Origin: Gordius sp. MW1
Lineage: Eukaryota; Nematomorpha; Gordioida; Gordea; Gordiidae
Assembly (NCBI GenBank): GCA_964036665.1
Contig: OZ038528.1
Location: 15,236,245-15,300,244, forward strand
DNA: 64,000 bases
Direction: 5' to 3'
Below are positions 50,402 to 60,600 of this stretch, piece by piece. The position numbers were made by a program, and so were the translations under genes. Numbering within the stretch: the first letter of the stretch is position 1; the number at the start of each line of letters is the position of its first letter. The notes under the pieces are model-generated. The model was given only the letters and a program-made list of their open reading frames with translations. It was not told the DNA's origin and did not search any database.

Positions 50402-51687
50402 TCATCAATTTATTGTTACATAATCCTTCAGCTCTTACAAATTTTATTTTGTCACATTTATGTAGTGGATTATCATCATTGATATTTGTAATAATTTTGA
50501 TATGAAGTTCCCATTTTGGATAAATGGGTTTAAAACTTTTTAAGGAGATGTTTAACCTAGTACGTCATGTGTATAGATCCTTCCAGAAAGTCCTTAGTGG
50601 ACGCCCATTCCAGATATATAATCTAAATCTATAAAACTAATTAATTCATTTGAGTTTTACTCAAAAATGAAGGCATCTCCGTAGATGTAACTTCAAAGTG
50701 AAACGTACCCTTCACTAGCTAGATTATTTATTAGACTTTTTGTTAGTAATAAAGATAGTTGGAATTTCATAACGAATATTTATCATTTTTTTTCAATTTA
50801 AATTAGTATTGCGTGAAGCTAAACTATCTCTAATATGCTTCACGAAATATGCCTCTTTATAATCATATCTTTTGACACCGACACCCTTTTTTCTCTTACA
50901 AATGTAAACGGCAAATTTTCTCTATACCTAAGTTATATATGATTAAAAAAAATTTTATTATTAAAATGGGCTTACAAAACATTAAAAATTATGAAAGCAC
51001 GAGTTCTTTCGGGGTACATATAAAATAATAGATGGGCAAATTAATCCTAACTCTCCGATGTTTAGAGCAAAATTTGACACTATTTTAGACCAGAAACTCG
51101 CTGTTCGTTCACGCAACCCTAGTTTAGAATCAATTATTTCTCAGCGCAGTTGTTTCAGTGATAATTCCTCGTTAGATAAAATGATCTCGAAGAAACGTAA
51201 TATTTGGTCATATACTACAGGATTATTTAAAGATTCTGGTAACACTTCTTCAAAAAGGTTCCTATCTTTTCATGAAAATTTCCTCTTACAAGTAGTATCA
51301 ATTAAAAAATTCAACCGATACCGTTACATACTCATCATAAATATTTACCATTTAACAAAATAATTCATTAAATTAAATATTTCGAAAATTTTGGTTATAT
51401 CGATTGATGTTTAGTTTGGAGGTATAACCATTTGTATCGCGCCCACCATTATAATGCAAACAGTATTATTCTTATCCAAAAATTCATATCTAACTCGACC
51501 CGACCCTACTTTATAAACGGATTATTTTAAATTTGATTCGACCTTTAATCAAATGATTATTTTATCCAAACTCATTATAAATCTACAAGCTTTGGTATTA
51601 ATAAAATTCAAACCTAAATTATTCTATTTGACCCGACTTTATAAACGAATTTGACGCGTGAAAATTTGATTATTTTATCCCAGCGAA

Positions 51688-51841
51688 TTTGCGTGCATAG
51701 GTGATAAGAAGAAATAAAACGTGATTTTAACCCCCATGGCTCTGAAGGGGTGGCCGCCCTAGACTCGGACAAGAATTAAATAATCAGTAGGCCTCGGGCA
51801 AGCATATCTTCTTAACCCATAAACCTTTTAAATACTGTTTA
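51688..51841 (+). repeat. Decayed stub of a seventh array unit
   Basis: Matches the first roughly 100 bp of a unit in broken form: CCCCCATGGCTC, a small insertion, then GACTCGGACAAGAATTAAAT, AGTAGG, CTCGGGCA, AAACCTT and TACTGTTTA. It ends abruptly at a GGGCGTAGCC-family MITE end. This fixes the right edge of the histone array. Confidence 0.75.
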
Positions 51842-51875
51842 CACCTCTAATTCCAAAGCTGGCTACGCCCGTGTT
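51842..51875. mobile_element. MITE end fragment (GGGCGTAGCC family)
   Basis: CTAATTCCAAAGCTGGCTACGCCCGTG: right end of this MITE family without a matching left end. Just after it, CTATCTTTTCATGAATATTTCC resembles the unit segment near 5899-5925, so the sequence to about 51915 may be another scrap of the array. Confidence 0.5.
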
Positions 51876-51915
51876 GCTATCTTTTCATGAATATTTCCTT
51901 TATCATTAGAAGATC

Positions 51916-53059
51916 TATGTCTTTGTTCCCCAAGCTTTACCATACGTATACATTCAAGCATTATGATATATTATTTAATTATTCGATCTTTTATTTTTAA
52001 CTTTGACTTGCAAAAGAAGTTAAGTTTCGTTTTTTAGGTTAACTTAAAATTATTGACCAACAACATTATAAATGATTAATGAACTATATCTTTACATAAT
52101 TTGTAGAAACTTCGATTATTCAGCGTTCATAATGACTCATTTATTAAAGCAGAGGCGTATGTATTATAGAAATTTAGAATGCTTTAAATGTTTACCAACG
52201 ATAATAAGTGTTGTACAAATAACAATAATGGAGAACATTTAACGTTACATTAAATAAATATAATTTTTTGCTAGTAAAAGCGGTGTTATGTGATTAGAAT
52301 AATGACAGAGTAATGTGATTAAAATAATTCAAATAAATATAGCATAATATTAATTTACATATGCCAAAATTCGCATCGAAGAGGGAAAGTAGAGTTTGTG
52401 GTTACATTAGTTTTTCACACAACTGACGACATAAAATAGATATTGGCAATCTTTGGCTCTACCGGCAATCGTATTATGAGTATATTGTTGTATGGCACCA
52501 CTTAATAACAAAATAAAAACATTTACTTTTCTTTATTGTTCTTATTAAATTAATTGGATACATCAATTTAAAAAATTGTCTATTTTATAAAAAACAAAAT
52601 ATTTTAAACTTAAAAATTCTGACCGCTAGTAGTACAAGATGAATTAAAAAATCAATCGGATCATAAAACGCCGTAAATTATTTTTGAAATAGGCAAATTT
52701 AAACGGCGTTTATTAAAATCAAATAAAATTTCATCCATATTCGACTCTGTAAGATATGGCGAATAAATAGCCGTGGAGCATAATTATAAACAAATGTTTC
52801 CAAGTATAAATTCATCTCGCGATCGTTGCCAGGCTAAGCGTCAAAAAGGCGCATTTAACATCAAGAATTTATGTACTTAATTCCTACATGTAACACTCAT
52901 TCTTCAAATTTTGAGATTTTATTTATTCTTACTGGATTCTAAACCAATTATTTAATGGGATTTTAAATGCATTCCCAACTAGAAACTAACACTTAAAAGG
53001 TTAAAACAGGTTAAATATATGAAAAAAGCGTCAAATTCAATATATTCCACTGGCAGATA
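51916..53059. other. Intergenic region between histone array and calpain gene
   Basis: AT-rich with no recognisable gene or repeat. A minus-strand AATAAA (TTTATT at 52922-52927), about 130 bp past the calpain stop, is a plausible polyadenylation signal for that gene. Confidence 0.5.
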
Positions 53060-54602
53060 TTAGCCCAATATTTTTCGATAAAATACCTCATCCAAATCGC
53101 ATTCGGCCAGTCCATCTTCGGTGCAATAAGCGCGGAATTTTTCAATCATGCCTTTCAATTTGATGGCGCACATGATGAAATCGTTGAAAGAGACTTGGTC
53201 TTCCTTGTTACGATAACGCAAAACCATGGATTTAAAGACGTTAGAGTTGAGTCGGTACCCGACGGAGTGGAATGCCTCTTTGAGCTCGAACGAGTTCAGT
53301 GTTCCCGAATTATCGCGATCGTATTGCTTGAAAATGGCCTAAAAAAATTAAAAAAATCATTAATTTTATTCTTCTAATTTTTTAGCGTAGCCCGCTCACA
53401 TATTTTATGTTCAAACAATTTTTAAATGAATTTCAACTTCCAAATTTGCTATTGAATTCAACTGACTCGAAAGTAGAAAAACTCTATTTAAATGAGAAAT
53501 AACTTGAAAAGGTCCGAGAAAAAACAACAAAAATCTAGAACAAGTATCTAAAAGATGCAAGTATACATGAGATAAAGGTGAGCCGGGTTACTTACTTTCC
53601 ATAATTTGATCGATTTCCATAAATCCATAAATTCTGACAGACCTAACTTGCCCGATTTATCGTAATCTTTCATTGCTACCATACTCCTACACGTTTCGAG
53701 GGAGAAGCCTTCAAATGAATCTACAAAACGAGACAAAATCATAAATGCACAAACTGTGCAAAAAACCAAAAGGTTATTGAAAGCGAGTAAAATTTAGATA
53801 AGCGCACTTTAGCCTTACAAATAAATCATCAATATTTTCAAATGTATCTATATGCAAATAAAAATTGGACTTCCAAGTTAATTACCGATTGGTATGCAAT
53901 AATTTTTTGGGCAAACTTCGAAATAATTTTAATATAGATATTTCAAAATTACATATTATATTACCCATTCAAATAGCACGGAAAAAATATAGCAATAATT
54001 AAACAGAGTAATTTATAACCCTGTGATTAAAAATCCAAATAAGCTATTTTTCTTAATACCCAAGTTTACGTGGAATAATAAAATAAGGAACGATATGAAA
54101 ATGCTCAAGATGAATAAAGATCTATGTAAATATAGAGAAAAATGGAAATAATGTTGAAAAGACTGACCACCAGCCTAGGTAATAAGCAGTCATAAAAAGG
54201 AGAATAAGCTATTCTTCCTAAAAATGGAGGATGTAATTCACGAAAGCCCCCAGTATCCGAAGGAAACCCACCCCACGTCCTAAGCTTATCATTAAAAGCG
54301 CACCAATTTTAAACAAAATCGCCAAAAAAACTATGATCAATTGATTTTTATTGCACTAATAGCTTAAGTTTCCGTCGGATTAAAGGCTTTCTTTCGGCCA
54401 AAACAATTTGAGTTCAACTGTAACCACTAACTAGGATGGGGCTATACCTACCTCGTTTCATGGCAAAATTGAGGATGTCCTGCAATTCGTATGGCGTAAT
54501 CTCCAAGTCTTCCCCAGCTATTTTGTCGAAATAATCCTTAAGCATCTTATCCTGATCCCCACTCCCATCTATGCCTCCGGGTTGAGCCATTTGCTGTGGA
54601 AT
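53060..54602 (-). CDS. Calpain penta-EF-hand domain exons
   Basis: 54602-54452 holds [20 protein letters not shown] (EF1). 53720-53596 holds the loop [12 protein letters not shown] in a typical [16 protein letters not shown] context (EF2). 53338-53060 holds the loop [12 protein letters not shown] (EF3), a non-canonical EF4 region ([14 protein letters not shown]) and the C-terminal EF5 segment, ending FYRKILG and TAA at 53062-53060. EF1 to EF3 keep the calcium-binding acidic residues. The C-terminus differs from the usual W-rich ending of calpains, and EF5 ([13 protein letters not shown]) lacks a good loop. A GT within the last exon (near 53086) could be a donor to a further exon, but the length without it fits the family. 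Confidence 0.9.
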
Positions 54603-57600
54603 CTAATCAAGTCATCACATAAGAAATAATATCACGACAGCTATGGCATAAATCAAATTATATAATTACCTTTTGAGCCATAACGGGATCGACACCCGTT
54701 TCTTCGTCGAGTTCACTGTATTAATTCAATTATAATATCGATAAGATTCATTTTCGGGCAAAAGATCTTATTAAAGGAGTTTGCCAAAAGTGATACTTGT
54801 TGGATAATAGTTCCCCAAATAACGATTCAACTTTCGGAATCGAAAAAACGCAAGAACTATTAGGAGGTTGGCCATAGCATTTAAGGACCAACTTTCCCGA
54901 GATAGACATATTGGTTTAAAATCCAAATAAGTTCAATAATTTGTCTTTAACTCTAAAGACGTTTATCAAAGAATATTATTACTAACTCAGCATTGATGAT
55001 TCTTATTTAAGCTTTAGGGCCATGTTAAAAGTTCTCAAATACTTATAAAGCCTAGATTTTGTTAACAGACCCTCCAAGGAATAACGGAGCACTCGAGCAC
55101 TATATTCGTCTAAAAAGATGTATGGGTGCATACTTTCCATCAGCCGGTTTTTCGGAGAAGAGGCGCATCATAAACTCGCCCTCTTGGTTGGGTTCAAATG
55201 TGGATGGTACAATAACGTAGGAGCCGGGCGGAAGCTTGTATCGACCCGTTATTTCTCGCAAATTAATGAAAGTTGGTGATTTGGCCACGCTGGTGTTGTA
55301 GGCGAAAAATTGTTTGGGCAGAGGGTCTACGGTATCTTGCACAGATTTGACCTACCAAAGCATTTGCAGTGCAAAAATTGTATCGTCAACCTTGTCACTT
55401 TTAGCATGCCTAATTTTAAGCTGCAACTTGCTGTTAAGTTTAAATAATTTAGGGTTAATCTCACTACAGTCAAAACGGTTTAATTGCAAAGCCTTGGGCC
55501 TAATTTTTTTTCTCGCGATTAACCGATATTTTGCGATTAAACGATGGAAATAAAAGTATATGTACATTATATTAAATATTCATTTCTTACGCTTCGCAAT
55601 AAAACGATATTTTATATAATTATCTGGTTGATTTAAGGGCTCGAAAATGTTTGTGAATATCCAATAATGTACTATTAAGCGATTTGTCAATAAACGATGT
55701 TTTTGTTAATATTATCGTTTAAAAAAACAAAAAGGCGGTTAACTTCGCGATTAAAAGATTTTCGCGATAATCCGATTTGCGATTAAGAAGTTTCGACTGT
55801 ATATATGTTTGGGTAAAACGATACATATGGCCCAATATAATCGCGACGATATGATTAAAACAATCAAATATTTAATTTTAAGATGTCATAAACAAGAAAT
55901 TGTATAAAAATTTTCTTTAAAAGCGAACGTGGTTTAGTAAGATTTTAGCAATGTTAAAGCTTTATAAAATTGGTTTGTTTTGGCGTGTTAAACTCTTTAT
56001 TATTTCCATACTCATGATACCCAAGGGAGGGGGCAGGGAGGGGCGGCTGCCCTCATCTAAATCCAAAAATCCGTTATGGCTAATATTTAAAAAAATTATC
56101 ATTTTGCCTCTCCCTAAATCATTATTGTCCCACTTTAATTCCAAAGCTGGCTACGCCCATGTGCATACTTAACGATATTTATACTGCAATAAAAGTTTTA
56201 TGCTCAAACCTCCACTCCACCTAATTTCACGCCAAAATTAAATTAAAACACAGTTTAAAAGTAATGAATAATCATACTTTTTATCATTAATGTGTAAAAG
56301 TCATACAATAATAACTTATCTTTGCTTAAGAATGTGTCCTGCCTGACTTTTAATTAGTTTCACAGTCTTTGCAAATTATCAAAATGCCAAGTCGACTATA
56401 AGATTAAAAAAAAAGCTTTTAACCAACCGCAAAATATTAAGTTACAGAAAAAAAGGTTATTAATATTCTTTATTACCTTATATATGGCGAATCCTATGGT
56501 AAGCAAATCGACACCCTGCTTCTTTTGTTGCCTCCTATTCTTTTGCATCAAGCCAACGATACACGTACACAAATTCTCCCCGTCTCCATCATCTACTTCA
56601 GTCAAAGTTATGCCATACTGTGGATTGAGCCAAAAAGTGTCTGAAGTGAAGATATATGTGTTTCAATTTTTAAATCAATTTTTGAAAACTAACTCGTTGC
56701 AACTAAATACCATAAACTAAAAACTTTCGATTAGGCTGCTTTTAAAAACAAAAAATCAAATGTTAAACTAACAACATATATCATATAAAAAACTTTTAAA
56801 CAAAAGAAAAGGTAATTTTTTTAAAAAATTTTAAGGCCGTGTATTAGTATCTGATTTATATTCAAACTACGCTAAAAAGTTTATGTTACGAATTTCACGT
56901 GACGTATTTCTTTTAATTTTACTAATCCCTTACTGAAATGTTTAAAAAAGAAAGCAAAAAAATATTTGTCTTAATACATTTAGAGAAATAACGATAAATA
57001 ACTCCTCTAAATATAATTAAAAATAAGTTTGCAAGTTTTTACCATTGTAGGTTTCGCCTCAAAAATGCATATTAAAACACCGCTTAACATGGCCGAGTAA
57101 AGCAAAACATTCCCAACCATCTGTAGATCTACAATTTTCATGAATCAATTCCGCAAGTATATAACGAGCAATAGTATTCATTGAGCAATCATAAAATTTT
57201 TACAAAACAAATTGCGTTTTACCAAATATAGTAAATATCTAAAATTAATTTAAAGAAATAAAAAAACCGACCTAAAAAATTTCTACATCCACCGGCATTA
57301 CAGCCCCTGACCCAGGAATCGTTGTGGTAATTGGTCTCCCATTTCTTCCTCGGAGCATTTGAACTTTTCGGGGCGTCACACCAAATTTCCGTACACGTTT
57401 CGGGGGATAAATGACAAATTTCAATTTTTTGAAAGTTTGCCATAAAATCTTTCAAAGACATCCTAAATTGTATACATAAGTATTGATAAAAATTGTTTTT
57501 GACTTTTTATACACTACATTGATCAACAGTTAATATCATTAAACGTAAGTATTAAAATTCAAAAGTTTTAAATGCCAATTTGACAATTTACCTCTTAAAA

Positions 57601-60600
57601 ACATTTAATGAAAAGAAACAGCCAATTTTATATGATATAACTTAGCTTAAATAAGGTAACAGGTTGACAACGTGACTCAACTTAAAATCTCAAATTCAAT
57701 GACAAATGAATCAATAAATGTTTAACTTGAGGCATTACATAACAATAAAGCTTATTAAATGAATTTAAAAAATTTATAACATTAGGTATGACCAAAACGC
57801 ATAATATAGGATTAAACATAGACGTAGACAGGGGGAGTCAGGGAAGCGGCTACCCCCCCCCCCCCCCTTTAAATCCAAAAATTCCATAAATTTGATATAA
57901 ATAAAACCAAAATTTCACAGAGTTATCATTTTGCCCCCCTCAAATTCTAATCCTGGCTACGCCCATGGAATTAAAGATGACTAAGATGTAGCGCAATAAT
58001 TGAGGTGACATAATGCTTGCTTACCAAAATTCCCCATCAGCTTGAAAGACAATTCCAAGTTTTTGTCTTTCATCCTGGGTTATATATTGCCATTCAGGAG
58101 ATCTATAGCAAACATATAGGATTTGTAAAATTACAGTTTAAAGTTAAATTAACATAGCTTTGTTAGCGATGACGTTTGGAAAAAATAAATTTCCTATAAA
58201 TATATTATAATCCCTTTTAACTAAAAAGTTTCATTGAAACAAACCTAGAATTTCATAAATTAACCACAAAATTTATAGTGTAATCATAAAAATCTATTAG
58301 TGCAATTTAGAGAACTGCACGGGTGACCGGAGACCCGACCCGGACCCGACCTCGGGTCGGGTTCGGGTAGAAAATTTGAAAATGATTTCGGGTCGGGTCG
58401 GGTCCGGGTAAAAAATTTGCAAAAGCTTTCGGGTCGGGTCGAGTCAAATTTATAGAGTCGGGTCCAAGGTTTATACATTGTAAAAAACACGCGAGACCTA
58501 TTTTTTTAATTAATGTTAATTGCTAAGCAAAGAGTGTTTTTAAATATCGAAATGCACAATTAATTTGGATCATTCATTTATTTAATTCTCTTCCTCTTTT
58601 TTTAAATTTTAAAACTCCAAACTCTGAAGTGCTAGCTAATTCTCATCACTAATTCAAACTACATAAATTACTCCTGTTTTTAATTTGACTATTAAAAGGT
58701 AAAGTATTTCAATAAAGTTATATTTTAAATTTTTTTAGTGTTAACAGTGAAGTTTTAGCTAATCCTCATCGTTAATTTAAATTACATTTAATACATAGCC
58801 AACTTAAAAGTAAGTTATAATTTTATAAATGTTTCATGTGCAATTTTTTTTATAATAACTTATAATTATTTTAAAGTTTCATATCAAATGAATTTATCTT
58901 AAATTGCACTTCAAACTTAAAACATTTGGACAGTCACTATAAATTTCATCTTATTTACTATATTGATGATAATCAGCTAAATATTAATGGTTTCCTAATA
59001 ACAATAAATGGATGTTAAATAGTTGTCTCAAGTCTATAACATATGAGCAGTTTACTTGATATTAGGAAACTAAATATAGATAAATAATTTTGAGTTTTTT
59101 TTTCACCATCCCCTTTAAAGAATACAAATCATCATGGCTTTTACTAGTCGATTTAATTTTACACACAGCAATTTTCGCGCTCGAAAGTAATTTTTTTATA
59201 ATTTTTCGGGTCGGGTCGGGTTCGGGTTGAAGTTTTTAAAATGCTTTCGGGTCGGGTCGGGTAGAAAATTTGAAAATGATTTTGGGTCGGGTCGGGTCCG
59301 GGTAGAAAATTTGAAAATGATTTCGGGTCGGGTCGGGTTCGGGTAGAAAATTTGAAAATGATTTCGGATCGGGTCGGGTTCGGGTTGAAAAAAAGTGACT
59401 TTGCAGTTCTCTAGTGCAATTTAAAAGCCGCATAAAGCTAAATTATATCGTTCTTACTTATCGCTCCAGGGGCCATTCCATTCGGCTTCGTTTCCCCAAG
59501 GATTTCGCAAACGGATCAAACTCACTTTACCTTGCCTGGTTTCAATCTTTAAAAAAGTTCAGATTTTAATGTAACATTAATGCTAACATTGAAGCTTCAA
59601 AATATTATTTAAAGGGATCTAGTTCCAAGAGTAATACATTTTAAAAATACTAATTTAAAGTTCTAGGATTTTAAAAATAGTATAAAATAATTTGTACCAA
59701 GTGAACATGTAAATAGTTAATTTCTGCTATTCGAGGTGCTCAATCGTTTTAAGTCCAAGGATCATTTAAGGATCTTCAAAGAAACTATATTCTATATAGT
59801 TAATTGATATTATAAATAGCACAAATTATGATTTTCAAGATGTACTGACTTGGTTGGACATAAAATAGCATTAAATTATAATACCATGCGAACATCGGTG
59901 ACGCTGTAAGCGTGTCCTTTGATCAAGCCATTCGGCAACTTGGCTTCGGTGACGTAAGGATCAGGCTAAAAATAAGGTACTTGATTTAACATTAATTTTC
60001 ACATTTTAACTTTGTGAAAGTCCACCTTCTTTATAATAACTTTTTATAACCCGCAAGCTTTTAAGCATTTAGAAAACACTAGATGAACCCGGCAAACGTT
60101 GTTTTGCCATTTACCCGGGTGTATTAAATTATGTTGGAATTTTAGGGCATGTATGATGATAAAGCGGTTATTGAAGTAAAAATAAAGTTTGATGTCTATA
60201 TGTTCTACTTCTATTGTTCTATTTCCGTATACAGTGCAACGCTTACGAATACTCGAAAACTACTGGACCGATTTGGCTCGAACAAGTCTTAAAACATGCT
60301 CCGGAGTGTCAGGAATAAACTGTGAAATTTTGAGCCAAATCGGTCTGGTAGTTTTCCAAAATTGGTGGCGACACCACACACACATAGTTTCATTTTTATA
60401 TATAAGATTGTTTATTTAATTTAATCGTACTGTGTGCTTGGGCATTCCTCATAGCACGTAAAAAAATTCATAAACTATTTTTAAAAGCAACGTGCCTAAC
60501 CTAATGTTTACGAAGCAATGGCTAATAAATTTGATCTTAACCAACCTAAAAACGTATGATGAATAGCATTGTATACTTCTATGGAACAAGCCATCATGGA

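Noticed and set aside
50104-50482. Frames of 84-98 codons over MITE-2 in U6
   Set aside because: They run through poly-G/poly-C tracts of the MITE and are not conserved in the other units.
53195-53377. Plus-strand frame opposite the calpain PEF exon
   Set aside because: Antisense shadow of the exon at 53060-53338, which encodes a clear EF-hand.
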